From Nitrospiria bacterium (GTDB lineage: Bacteria; Nitrospirota; Nitrospiria; Nitrospirales; UBA8639), in the NCBI GenBank assembly GCA_030430725.1, contig JAUIKP010000068.1, positions 1 through 10,597 on the forward strand: 10,597 nt of DNA, given 5' to 3'. A model generated the notes under the pieces. The model was not told where the DNA came from, did no database searches, and saw only the letters and a program-made list of their open reading frames with translations. Every line of letters starts with the position of its first letter. Within the stretch, counting starts at the first letter, position 1. The position numbers and the translations under genes are program-made. Shown one piece after another: positions 1 to 7,483 of the stretch.

Positions 1-1
1 C

Positions 2-757
2 ATGCAGTACAGAAAACAGCATTATCGCCCTGAACACACGATTGTCGCAGTGGCCGGCAACTTCTCTTTTTCAGAAATGATTGATACGGTCAACGCATAT
101 TTTGGTAAGTGGAAACAGGGTGGATACGGGAAGCGTTCCCTAATCATCCGGAAAACACCATGGCCGGATCGGCCGCAGGAACGCCAAAGTCTTCACGTTA
201 AAACATTGGAGCAGGTTCATGTGTGTGTTGGGTTTAAAGGGTTGCCGGTGGGGCACCCGGATCGTTATGCGGCGTATGTCTTAAGCACGATCCTGGGAGG
301 CGGGGTCAGTTCGCGATTATTCCAGGAAATCCGGGAAAAACGGGGCTTGGCCTATACTATTTATTCTCATCTTTCAGGTTTTTTGGATGGTGGGACTCTC
401 ACCGTCTATGCCGCCACTCGCCCGAATGAAATGGCAGATGTTATTGATCGAATTTGTCACGAAACCAAGAAATTATGTCGTCGGGAAGTAACGAGGAATG
501 AATTGGAGAGAACGAAAACCCAATTAAAGGGAAGTTTGATGTTGGGCTTGGAAGGAACGTATGGGCGGATGAATAAGTTGGCGAAAGACGAAATGTACCA
601 AGGGCGTCATGTCACTCTGCAGGAGATGGTGAAGGCCATTGATCGAATTACCCCTGAACAAATTCGTCATTTAAGCCAGAAATTATTTGATCTCCAGCAG
701 TTTGTGGTCACGGCTTTGGGGCCTATCCCAAAAAGGGGAATTCCGAGGTGGGGATGA
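2..757 (+). CDS. M16 family zinc metallopeptidase, C-terminal part (5' end outside window)
   Basis: This is the C-terminal half of a pitrilysin/insulinase-type (M16) peptidase, similar to processing-peptidase-like bacterial proteins of the PqqL/YmxG type. The reading frame is open to the left edge and the text begins inside the typical 'YRKQHYRPEHTIVAVAGNF' segment that closes the first M16 domain, so the ATG at base 2 is almost certainly internal. Around visible residues 98-128 comes the glycine-rich loop (GGGVSSRLFQEIREKRGLAY) and the following strand with the Arg/Tyr signature of the second, catalytically inactive M16 domain, which helps bind substrate. The zinc-binding HxxEH motif belongs to the missing N-terminal domain, so catalytic competence cannot be judged here. 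It ends with TGA and its last codons form the left arm of a long inverted repeat. Family assignment is secure; the substrate is unknown. Confidence 0.9.
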   Translation: MQYRKQHYRPEHTIVAVAGNFSFSEMIDTVNAYFGKWKQGGYGKRSLIIRKTPWPDRPQERQSLHVKTLEQVHVCVGFKGLPVGHPDRYAAYVLSTILGGGVSSRLFQEIREKRGLAYTIYSHLSGFLDGGTLTVYAATRPNEMADVIDRICHETKKLCRREVTRNELERTKTQLKGSLMLGLEGTYGRMNKLAKDEMYQGRHVTLQEMVKAIDRITPEQIRHLSQKLFDLQQFVVTALGPIPKRGIPRWG

Positions 758-850
758 CCGTTAAAACCGCTTATTTTTTCGCTTGACAACCATGACCTGG
801 ATGAGTAGCATTGGACCCTCTCGAATACCTCGTTTTCCTTTTGGGATAGG
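722..850. repeat. Long imperfect inverted repeat across the end of the peptidase gene
   Basis: The left arm (722-749) begins CCTATCCCAAAA and the right arm (827-850) ends TTTTGGGATAGG, a perfect 12-bp complement. After a one-base bulge, pairing continues through GG/CC, G-T wobbles and AA/TT, and then closes with CGAGGT/ACCTCG (744-749 with 827-832). The loop is about 77 nt. There is no T-run after the right arm, so it does not look like an ordinary intrinsic terminator. The left arm encodes the last residues of the peptidase. It may be an mRNA 3' structure or a repeat remnant. Confidence 0.55.
783..811 (+). promoter_or_regulatory. Candidate sigma70 promoter for the secreted-protein pair
   Basis: A perfect -35 hexamer TTGACA (783-788) is followed after 17 bp by TAGCAT (806-811), which matches 4 of 6 bases of the -10 consensus. 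Transcription would start near 818 and give a leader of about 130 nt before the first secreted-protein gene. That leader would begin just before the right arm of the inverted repeat. The -10 is mediocre and a single match of this quality can arise by chance. Confidence 0.4.
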
Positions 851-946
851 GGTATGCAGAACTGGGGAAAAGTGGTTTTGTAAGATAAACAAAGGGTAAG
901 TCGTTTTTTAATTTTTTGTCATTCTAACACTGTAAGGAGGGAGCAG

Positions 947-1486
947 ATGAAGAAGTCATCTCTACGTCGGGAATTGGTAGCTCTCTGTGCCTTTGGCCTG
1001 TTGAGTCTTGGATTAGTAAGCGTTGGGTATGCAGCTGGTCCTGGTCCTGACAAGTCAAAGGGTGACCCAAATGATATCACTCATCAGGGTGATATTTCTT
1101 TTAAAGGTGAACCAGCTACCAGTTTAAAGGGTCGGGTTTTTGGCCATTGGGCGGACAACCCTGAGGGAGAAATATTATTCGGAATTCAGTATTGGAACAC
1201 CTCCGAACCAGCAGAAACAGGCAATCCTCCAGGCAGGGCTTCCGATGATCGAATTCAAACGCTTCCTGCCACATTGTTTTCCTGTTGTGCCTGGGGTTAT
1301 CAGGGCGGAAACGAAAAGAACAATCCATATGCAGGATGGTATACCCCGCAAACGACAGTCCGATTAGCAGTCAAGGACAAAGCGTTAATGGACCAAATCA
1401 CAAAGGCTGCCCAAGATTTCGTAGCCATGGAAGTCCAATTAGACGGTCGTACGGTAACAGGATTTAAATTATTAGAGGCAGAATAA
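947..1486 (+). CDS. Secreted protein of unknown function, with adjacent cysteines
   Basis: I do not recognise a family. The 179-residue product begins with a typical Sec signal peptide: basic start (KK at 2-3, RR at 7-8), hydrophobic core at about 10-26 and a likely cleavage in VGYA|AG near residue 29. The mature part of about 150 residues has no membrane segment, so a periplasmic or extracellular location is expected. It contains LKGRV at 60-64, a Trp/Tyr-rich stretch, vicinal cysteines C113-C114 (SCCAWGY), and a C-terminal Val-rich segment. The start is well supported by AAGGAGG at 934-940, six bases before ATG. A second secreted-protein gene follows after 57 bp, and both probably share one transcript. 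The order of motifs resembles that neighbour, suggesting distant homology. The vicinal cysteines could form a disulfide or bind metal or a cofactor, but nothing in the sequence decides this. Confidence 0.8.
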   Translation: MKKSSLRRELVALCAFGLLSLGLVSVGYAAGPGPDKSKGDPNDITHQGDISFKGEPATSLKGRVFGHWADNPEGEILFGIQYWNTSEPAETGNPPGRASDDRIQTLPATLFSCCAWGYQGGNEKNNPYAGWYTPQTTVRLAVKDKALMDQITKAAQDFVAMEVQLDGRTVTGFKLLEAE

Positions 1487-1543
1487 ACCTTTGTCGATAT
1501 TTCATTATCAGAATAAAAATTTTAGTCGAGGAGGGAAGCCATT

Positions 1544-2209
1544 ATGAAAAGTGCTAAGAAGAAAGGGTTGGCCCTTGTTGGAGCCGTGGCGCTGGTTGGG
1601 GCTATGGCCTCGAGTGCAATGGCAATCGAAGCCTTTCAGGAGCGGTTTGAGTGGGGTGATTTAAGCAAGCCGACGACTCTTCAAGGTCGCGTTGCTGTCG
1701 TAGATCCTTACGATAAAGCCGTCTGGATCAATGTTGCCGTATTTGGTGGGAATGCGGAAAGTGGATATTATTGGCAAAAATATTACCCTGGCAAAAACAT
1801 CAAGGTGTATCCAGGGAGCGATGAGGTGTGGAATACCCTGGTCGCTGCTGGGAAGGATTCCTCAAGTCAAGCCGTAATGACAGACACAAAGGCATCAAAT
1901 TATGGGCTGGTAGAGATTGTTGTTCAAGAAACCGAGCAAAACCATCGGGTGGTTTCATCAGCAAAGGCAGTTCCAGAGGTAGCAGGAACTCCGGAAAAGC
2001 CACGAAGTGTTCATAGCCTTCGTTCAATGACGGTATTGGAAGCCATGAGGGCTGATAGTTGGCCAAACAATCGCAAAATGCTCTATGATGTCTTGATTCC
2101 AGACGGGAAAGCTGTTGTTGGAATTATTCCAAACTCCGACCAGGGAACTGGCGCAATCTACGACCCGACAAAAGGGCAGTATGAAAAAGTAGAACCATAT
2201 AAGCAGTAA
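1544..2209 (+). CDS. Secreted protein of unknown function
   Basis: The 221-residue product has a clear Sec signal peptide: a lysine-rich start (KSAKKK), an Ala/Val/Leu/Gly core and an ideal signal-peptidase I site SAMA|IE after residue 27. There is no further hydrophobic segment, so the mature protein of about 194 residues should be periplasmic or released. TLQGRV near residues 45-50 is followed by predicted beta-rich sequence, an aromatic cluster (YYWQKYY), and then a variable hydrophilic part with many Ser, Lys and Glu. There is no cysteine in the mature part, unlike the preceding gene product. The start is fixed by GAGGAGGG at 1528-1535, eight bases before ATG. The gene is the last of its + strand unit and ends before a shared terminator. 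I do not recognise the family; the TLQGRV/TSLKGRV likeness to the upstream product suggests divergent paralogues. Confidence 0.8.
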   Translation: MKSAKKKGLALVGAVALVGAMASSAMAIEAFQERFEWGDLSKPTTLQGRVAVVDPYDKAVWINVAVFGGNAESGYYWQKYYPGKNIKVYPGSDEVWNTLVAAGKDSSSQAVMTDTKASNYGLVEIVVQETEQNHRVVSSAKAVPEVAGTPEKPRSVHSLRSMTVLEAMRADSWPNNRKMLYDVLIPDGKAVVGIIPNSDQGTGAIYDPTKGQYEKVEPYKQ

Positions 2210-2244
2210 GGTTCAGGCATCTGGTAAGCATGAATTAACAAGAA

Positions 2245-2262
2245 ACCCTTTACGAAAAGGGT
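2245..2262 (+). other. Small hairpin before the terminator
   Basis: ACCCTTT (2245-2251) and AAAGGGT (2256-2262) form a perfect 7-bp stem with a 4-nt loop, just after the second secreted-protein gene and 11 bp before the main terminator stem. It has no T-run of its own and could protect the 3' end of the transcript or be incidental. Confidence 0.45.
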
Positions 2263-2265
2263 ATT

Positions 2266-2302
2266 GAAAAAAGGCCTGCGGATTTCCGCAGGCTTTTTTT
2301 TT
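2266..2302. terminator. Bidirectional intrinsic terminator between convergent genes
   Basis: GCCTGCGG (2274-2281) pairs perfectly with CCGCAGGC (2286-2293) around a 4-nt loop. On the + strand it is followed by nine T residues (2294-2302). Read on the - strand, the same stem is followed by a run of six T (complement of A at 2267-2272). It can therefore end both the + strand secreted-protein transcript and the - strand mutS transcript. The mutS stop codon (2303-2301) lies directly against the T-run. Confidence 0.92.
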
Positions 2303-4949
2303 ATTCATTGTCCGCAATATTCAATCTGGCTTTAAATTCAGCAAGTCTATTGAGGGCCTCAAGAGGAGTCATCGAAAAAAGATCCATTTGTTTAACTTCA
2401 TCTAATATAATATGCGGTTTCGGCGAGACTGGGTCGAGAGGAGTCGTATGCAATGCCTCTTCACAGACTGACACCTTTGTAGACGAGGTATCCTGTTCAA
2501 GCTGAGTCAGAATATTTTGTGCACGATCCAGTACCGGTTTTGGAATTCCTGCCAGTTTGGCAACTTGAATTCCATAGCTTCGATCGGCCTTTCCTTGGAC
2601 GATCTTTCTTAGGAACTGGACATCCTGACCTTTCTCCTGGACGAGGACCGTATAGTTCTTGATTCCTTCCCTGAGCATCTCTAATTGAGTCATTTCATGG
2701 TAATGGGTGGCAAAAAGGGTTCGTGCCCCAAGATGTCCACGGTCTAAAATATATTCGGCCAATGCCCATGCGATACTCAGTCCGTCATAGGTGCTGGTTC
2801 CCCTTCCAACTTCATCCAGTAACAATAAGCTTCGGGAAGTAGCGGTATCCAAAATTCTGGCTGTTTCACTCATTTCCACCATGAAGGTGCTTTGGCCCGC
2901 ACTGAGGTCGTCAGCTGCCCCCACTCTTGTAAAAATCCGGTCCACGATGCCAATTCTGGCTGATTCAGCCGGGACAAGGCTTCCCATTTGAGCCATCAAC
3001 ACGATCAGGGCAACCTGCCGCAAGTACGTACTTTTTCCGGCCATATTTGGACCGGTTATTAATAAAAGTCTATGGGTGTCCAAGTCTAGTCGTGTATCGT
3101 TGGGAATAAATCCTTCGCTTTGTTGAAGGTGTTCAATGACCGGATGGCGACCTTCCGTGATCTCGATTGTTCCGCCATCATGGACCGTTGGTGGATGATA
3201 CCGGTTTACGGCAGCTGCCTCCGCCAAACCCGTCAGGACGTCCAACCTGGCCAGTTGCTGGGCCATTCCCTGGATTCTGGTGGTAGCAGATGCGACACGG
3301 AGACGGATTTCACCAAATAACTGCCCTTCCAGATTTTTCATCTTTTGGTCTGCGCTCGAGAGCCGACCTTCAAGGTCTTGTAGCTCTCCGGTCGTAAACC
3401 GTTCGGCGTTGACCAGGGTTTGTTTCCGGTGGTAATCGGCGGGAACTCGAGATAAATTCGCTTTTGTCACTTCAATGTAATAGCCAAAAACCTGATTGAA
3501 TTTCACCTTGAGAGAGTCGATACCAGTTCGGTTGCGTTCCCGAGTCTCCATTTCGGCAAGTAAACGGGTTCCTTCCTTTGCCAGAATTCGCAACTCATCC
3601 AGTTCTGCATTCACTCCTGTTTGAATAATGCCTCCCTCCTTGGCGGAAAGGGGCGGATTGGGAATAATGGTGTCGGCAATCCAGGATGAGACATCCTGGA
3701 GGGGATCCCACGCCTCATGGATCCTTTGCAGCATAGGAGACTGTAGAGACGGTAAAAGTTGTTGCAGTACGAGTAAATTTTCCAAAGAGCGATGGAGATT
3801 AATGAGGTCTCGAGGATTAGCCACCTCCAGGACCATTCGACTATTCAGTCGTTCAAGGTCTTGTACCGTTTTCAGATGTTCACGAATCGTCATGCGAATC
3901 CCAAGTTGAAGGACCAGTTCTTTCACGGCCTCCTGTCGTAGTTGTATGGCCGTGACCTGTGTCAGGGGACGGACGATCCATTCCCGCAAAAGTCTTGTTC
4001 CCATTGGAGTTTTGGTCTTGTCCAATGTTGTGAGTAAAGTAGGGCTTTGGCGTTGTTCAGATACGGGCTTGAGAACTTCTAAATTTCGGAGGGTGGTCTG
4101 ATCCAGTTGCATTTCATGTTCGAGGAGTCGAATCCATGGCCGTCGTATATGGGCATGCACGAGAGTAGGCTGAGTGTCAGCCAAATAGTGTAAAAGGCCG
4201 CCCGCGGCCTGAAGTCCGGATTGGAGCCCATGTAGCTGGAGGTCCTCGACATGATTGACTTGAAAAATTCTGGTGAGGATCGTCTTGCTTTCCTCAAGGC
4301 CAAAGGTTGCGGCATCACGGGGTACGATACGGGCGATAGGCAAGGATTGGAATGCGGAGGTTATTACCTCTTGTAGTCGGGCAGGAAAAATCACTTCTTT
4401 GGGCTCAAGGCGAACCAGTTCATCGACGACGCTTTGTAACGAATGCTTCATCCAGGATTCTGAGATCCAAAATTCGCCGGTTGAAAGGTCTAAGGAGGCC
4501 AGTCCAAAGCGTTTGGCTGAGGTATTCTCAGATGAGGATGACGGCGTGTAACACAGGGCTGACAGAAAATTGGCCTCTCCTGCCGGAAGCAATTCATGAT
4601 CGTATAAGGTTCCAGGAGTATAGACACGCACGACTTCCCGACGGACGAGCCCTTTGGCAAGCTTGGGGTCCTCGACTTGTTCGCATAAGGCCACGATTTT
4701 TCCGGCCTTTAAGAGTTTTGCGATATACCCCGTTGAAGTGTGATAGGGGACTCCGCAAAGAGGAATAGCCTCCCCTTTGGCTTTGCCTCGTGCGGTTAAT
4801 ACGATGCCAAGGAGTTTCGAGGCTTCTTCAGCGTCCTCAAAAAACATTTCATAAAAATCTCCAACACGAAAAAATACTATGGCATCAGGATGTTGAGCCT
4901 TTACATCCTGAAATTGGCGCATGAGTGGGGAGAGTTCCTGGTCTTTCAT
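2301..4949 (-). CDS. mutS: DNA mismatch repair ATPase MutS
   Basis: MutS recognises mismatches and small loops in newly copied DNA and, with ATP, recruits MutL. At 882 residues it is close to the usual size (E. coli 853). The mismatch-reading domain contains the Phe-x-Glu motif at F32-Y33-E34 (GDFYEMF). Connector and lever/clamp domains follow to about residue 560. The ABC-type ATPase has Walker A GPNMAGKST at 633-641, Walker B LLLLDE ending at D712-E713 followed by VGRGTSTYDG, and the switch histidine in ATHYH (H749). Near the end, QMDLF at 854-858 fits a beta-clamp-binding motif. All key residues are intact. The ATG at 4949 is chosen because the N-terminus ELSPLMRQF matches the family start, although no Shine-Dalgarno precedes it; Met10 is a less likely alternative. 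It is monocistronic here and no mutL is nearby. A repeat element lies about 50 bp upstream. Confidence 0.98.
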   Translation of the reverse strand: MKDQELSPLMRQFQDVKAQHPDAIVFFRVGDFYEMFFEDAEEASKLLGIVLTARGKAKGEAIPLCGVPYHTSTGYIAKLLKAGKIVALCEQVEDPKLAKGLVRREVVRVYTPGTLYDHELLPAGEANFLSALCYTPSSSSENTSAKRFGLASLDLSTGEFWISESWMKHSLQSVVDELVRLEPKEVIFPARLQEVITSAFQSLPIARIVPRDAATFGLEESKTILTRIFQVNHVEDLQLHGLQSGLQAAGGLLHYLADTQPTLVHAHIRRPWIRLLEHEMQLDQTTLRNLEVLKPVSEQRQSPTLLTTLDKTKTPMGTRLLREWIVRPLTQVTAIQLRQEAVKELVLQLGIRMTIREHLKTVQDLERLNSRMVLEVANPRDLINLHRSLENLLVLQQLLPSLQSPMLQRIHEAWDPLQDVSSWIADTIIPNPPLSAKEGGIIQTGVNAELDELRILAKEGTRLLAEMETRERNRTGIDSLKVKFNQVFGYYIEVTKANLSRVPADYHRKQTLVNAERFTTGELQDLEGRLSSADQKMKNLEGQLFGEIRLRVASATTRIQGMAQQLARLDVLTGLAEAAAVNRYHPPTVHDGGTIEITEGRHPVIEHLQQSEGFIPNDTRLDLDTHRLLLITGPNMAGKSTYLRQVALIVLMAQMGSLVPAESARIGIVDRIFTRVGAADDLSAGQSTFMVEMSETARILDTATSRSLLLLDEVGRGTSTYDGLSIAWALAEYILDRGHLGARTLFATHYHEMTQLEMLREGIKNYTVLVQEKGQDVQFLRKIVQGKADRSYGIQVAKLAGIPKPVLDRAQNILTQLEQDTSSTKVSVCEEALHTTPLDPVSPKPHIILDEVKQMDLFSMTPLEALNRLAEFKARLNIADNE

Positions 4950-4965
4950 CAGGTGAGCTGTTTAG

Positions 4966-4971
4966 TTTATA
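4966..4971 (-). promoter_or_regulatory. Candidate -10 box for mutS
   Basis: On the - strand, TATAAA lies in an AT-rich patch 16 bp before the mutS ATG, which would give a leader of only about ten bases. This fits the absence of a Shine-Dalgarno site. No convincing -35 is seen (TTCCAG at about the right distance matches poorly), so this is a weak call. Confidence 0.3.
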
Positions 4972-5000
4972 TAATTATTGGGTGTGGCTGGAACCTTCTG

Positions 5001-5273
5001 GGGTCTGTTGAAAAAATCCGCCAGCGGCGTTCCCTGCCTTCGCCGGAGCGGCTTCGCGCAGGCAGGTCGCCATTTTTCCGTGCTCACGTACTACATGTAC
5101 GCTCCGCGCGAAAAAATGGCTGCGGCCTTCCCTTCGACATGACTCAGGGCAGGACTGGACGGACCCTTCGGGAAGACTCAGGGCATGCTTTTTGGAGCCG
5201 ACCCGGAGCCTTTGAGGAGGAATCTCATCCTGGGCAAATTTGCCCTGGAACATCTTTATTATTCAACACTCCC
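5001..5273. repeat. MITE-like palindromic repeat element upstream of mutS
   Basis: The ends are inverted repeats: GGGTCTGTTGAA (5001-5012) and TTCAACACTCCC (5262-5273) agree at 10 of 12 positions, with the inner TGTTGAA/TTCAACA perfect. Inside are further palindromes: CCTGCCT/AGGCAGG (5033-5039, 5060-5066), a large imperfect hairpin with arms 5070-5091 and 5097-5119, and GGGCAAATTTGCCC (5232-5245). There is no credible gene within and no clear target-site duplication. Local composition is more GC-rich than the surrounding DNA. I recall similar 'TGTTGAAaaa...CCGCCAGCGGCGTT' repeats in Nitrospira genomes, but this was not checked. The gene-free region runs from 4950 to 5395; the part after this element shows nothing I can identify. 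Confidence 0.6.
5130..5185. repeat. Two 22-bp direct repeats inside the element
   Basis: Two copies of CCCTTCG-n4-GACTCAGGGCA occur at 5130-5151 and 5164-5185, offset by 34 bp, differing only in or next to the 4-base middle. Each has CCCT/AGGG ends that can pair. They resemble the CCCTTCGACA...CTCAGGG palindromic units I recall from many environmental bacterial genomes. Confidence 0.65.
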
Positions 5274-5395
5274 TTCTGAAATGAGTGTGCAGGTTATGTC
5301 ATGTGTGGGTCGATGTCGAGCATTTTTTAATCCATTCGACCGGAGGGCCCCCGAACTATTGTTGGTTCAGTTGTATGCGGTACCGATAAGTAAGG

Positions 5396-5923
5396 TCAAT
5401 GTGGGTGTGACCAATTTCCTTGTATGTTGGCCAATTTGCGGATAGTTTTGGGGCCGGTTCCAGAGAGGGATACAATGCGGATGTTTTCTGCCTCTCCGTA
5501 TTCCAAGCAAATGGTCATGTGATCGGAGGGTAAAATATGAGGGAACCGTTCCGCCCATTCAATGATAACAATGGTGTGTGGGGTGAAATATTCCTCCAAC
5601 CCTAATGTGGATACATCGGATGGCCCCTCAAGACGGTATAAATCCACATGAATAAGTGAAATAGTCCCTGGATATTCTTGAATAAGGGTAAACGTGGGAC
5701 TGCTGACTTGATCCATGGGAATTCCTAGCCCAAGAGCAACGCCACAGGTGAGAACCGTTTTTCCTGCTCCCAAATCACCCGTTAGAGCCAACACGTCTCC
5801 TCCTGTTAATTGTTGACCTAACCGTTCACCGAATTTGATGGTTTCCTGGGCAGATGCCATTTGTAGTTGAAAAGCATCCTTGGTTGAGGTCTGAGATGTG
5901 CGGTGAAAGGGATCCGGATTCAT
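5396..5923 (-). CDS. tsaE: tRNA t6A37 biosynthesis ATPase TsaE
   Basis: TsaE is the small P-loop ATPase that works with TsaB and TsaD (and TsaC) to place threonylcarbamoyl on A37 of tRNAs reading ANN codons, in the cytoplasm. The 175-residue product has Walker A GDLGAGKT at 49-56, the family signature SSPTFTLIQEY at 74-84, HVDLYRL at 92-98 and IIEWAERFP at 120-128 (Walker-B-like E122-W123). Length is slightly above the usual 150-160 because of a polar N-terminal extension of about 20 residues before the conserved part; M22 is an internal alternative start. The ATG at 5923 is preferred because AGGA precedes it at the right distance, overlapping the TAG stop of nnr six bases upstream. That arrangement implies translational coupling. 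No tsaB or tsaD is visible nearby. Confidence 0.96.
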   Translation of the reverse strand: MNPDPFHRTSQTSTKDAFQLQMASAQETIKFGERLGQQLTGGDVLALTGDLGAGKTVLTCGVALGLGIPMDQVSSPTFTLIQEYPGTISLIHVDLYRLEGPSDVSTLGLEEYFTPHTIVIIEWAERFPHILPSDHMTICLEYGEAENIRIVSLSGTGPKTIRKLANIQGNWSHPH

Positions 5924-5929
5924 GAATTC

Positions 5930-7483
5930 CTACGAATGAGAAAGTGTATGGGTCAATGCATGAGGAATAGTGGTCAACACATCCCCTGCGATCAGACCTG
6001 GCTCACCGATGGTAGCCGCAGCCAGATCGCCTGCCAATCCATGCAGATAGACGCCAGCCCTGGCTGCATCCCAACCGTCTAAGCCCTGAGCTAATAAACC
6101 GGTAATGATTCCGGTTAGGACATCTCCCATTCCTGCGGAAGCCATTCCAGGATTCCCTGACGGACAAATGGCCACTTGTCCCCGGGGTTCGGCGATGATG
6201 GTTCGGGCGCCTTTTAGTACCAGGATCACCTGATGTTGTGTGGCAAACCGTTGGCTTACGCCGATGCGATCCTCATTGACTTGTATGGAGGTACCTCCAA
6301 GAAGCCTGGCCATCTCTCCAGGATGTGGGGTCAGGATTGGCGGGTGTTTCAAGGCTGAAAATATTTGGTGATGTTGGGCTAATCCGTTGAGGGCATCGGC
6401 ATCTAAAACGCAGGGTGCCTCCAGTTTCGGAAGCAGATGACGCAAGACCTCGGTTGTGTCGGGGGAAATTCCCAAACCGGGTCCGAAAGCCAGAGCCGAT
6501 TTTTGGGCGGCGAAAGCAAGAAGGTCTGGGTAGGCCTCCATTCCCAGCAGGCGTTGGGACGATTCCGGCATGGGTGCGGTCATCACCTCTAGAAGCTTTG
6601 CCTCTAAAATGGGGGAAATGCTTTGAGGAGTGGCCACGGTGGCCAGGCCGGCTCCAACACGAAGCGCCCCTAGTCCAGCCATAGCCGGAGCTCCCGTTTT
6701 TCCCTGTGAACCACCAACAATTCCTGCATGGCCAAAGGTCCCCTTATGTGAGGACGGAGGGCGATGAGGAAGAAGGGGGCGCACCATCTTTTGAGACAGA
6801 AGGTGAATCCGGGGATTCAGGTCCAATACAAATTCCTGGGGAATTCCAATATCCACGGTCTGGATGGTTCCCACATTGTCAATGGCGGAACCCAGATACA
6901 ATCCGAGTTTTGGGCATCCGAACGTCACGGTGAGATCGGCCTGAACCGCGGCCCCCAGTATGGCCCCGGTGTTGCTATCCAGGCCGGACGGAATATCTAT
7001 GGCTACGGTAAAGGCCTGCGAGGCATTCATGGCTCCGATGGCGGAGGAGTAGGGCGGGCGAACTACAGAAGAGAGGCCTGTACCAAGAAGTGCATCGACA
7101 AGAATATCAGCGTCTTGGGTAAGGGAATAGAGAGATTCCTCTGAAGGATTCACGATGAACAGAGATGATCTGTGAATTTTGCTAAGTCGTCGATACATAA
7201 TCTTCGCATCGGGACTGAGTGACTTGAGCGGAGCCATCAAGACTACCTTCAGTTTGGCACCTTTTTTTATCATGAGCCTGGCAACGACCAAACCATCTCC
7301 ACCATTATTCCCCTTGCCGCAAAGAATGAGGACCTTTTTGCCTTTAGGGGAACCATAGGCTTCGATGAGGTGGCTCATCGCACCGGTCCCCGCCCGCTCC
7401 ATTAAGGTGATGCCGGGAACCTTGGTTTCTTGAATCGTGCGCCGATCAAGTGTTTGCATCTGTTCAGCGGTCACGACCCACAT
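5930..7483 (-). CDS. nnr: Bifunctional NAD(P)H-hydrate epimerase / ADP-dependent dehydratase
   Basis: This fused enzyme repairs NADH and NADPH that have been hydrated by heat or side reactions. The N-terminal NnrE (YjeF_N) domain interconverts the R and S hydrates, and the C-terminal NnrD domain dehydrates the S form using ADP (in bacteria). The epimerase half, about residues 1-220, shows GKGNNGGDG at 56-64, DALLGTGL, and AIDIPSGLDSNTG. The dehydratase half starts with KGTFGHAGIVGGS at about 247 and continues with LTPHPGEMARLL, VLKGARTIIA and the catalytic-site motif ASAGMGDVLTG, with the conserved Asp at about 454. The total of 517 residues is standard for the fusion. I start at ATG 7483 (MWVVTAEQMQ); an in-frame TTG six bases earlier is less likely. 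There is no Shine-Dalgarno before either. It is coupled to tsaE downstream. Confidence 0.97.
   Translation of the reverse strand: MWVVTAEQMQTLDRRTIQETKVPGITLMERAGTGAMSHLIEAYGSPKGKKVLILCGKGNNGGDGLVVARLMIKKGAKLKVVLMAPLKSLSPDAKIMYRRLSKIHRSSLFIVNPSEESLYSLTQDADILVDALLGTGLSSVVRPPYSSAIGAMNASQAFTVAIDIPSGLDSNTGAILGAAVQADLTVTFGCPKLGLYLGSAIDNVGTIQTVDIGIPQEFVLDLNPRIHLLSQKMVRPLLPHRPPSSHKGTFGHAGIVGGSQGKTGAPAMAGLGALRVGAGLATVATPQSISPILEAKLLEVMTAPMPESSQRLLGMEAYPDLLAFAAQKSALAFGPGLGISPDTTEVLRHLLPKLEAPCVLDADALNGLAQHHQIFSALKHPPILTPHPGEMARLLGGTSIQVNEDRIGVSQRFATQHQVILVLKGARTIIAEPRGQVAICPSGNPGMASAGMGDVLTGIITGLLAQGLDGWDAARAGVYLHGLAGDLAAATIGEPGLIAGDVLTTIPHALTHTLSHS

Noticed and set aside
980..988. Possible lipobox at LVALC in the first secreted protein
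   Set aside because: The residue before Cys14 is Leu, not Gly/Ala/Ser, and the cysteine sits inside the hydrophobic core; the signal-peptidase I site at about residue 29 fits better.
4890..5279. Open frame of 129 codons (+) over the mutS start and the repeat
   Set aside because: It crosses the antisense of mutS and the palindromic element, is rich in Arg/Gly/Ser from GC-rich repeat sequence, and shows no coding features.
5340..5395. GC-rich GGAGGGCCCCC patch as a terminator after tsaE
   Set aside because: The stem is poor and no T-run follows on the - strand, so it does not qualify as an intrinsic terminator.
5185..5445. Open frame of 86 codons (+) beginning in the repeat element
   Set aside because: It runs from the repeat into tsaE antisense, has no ribosome site and no recognisable domain; its N-terminal part is simply the translated repeat.
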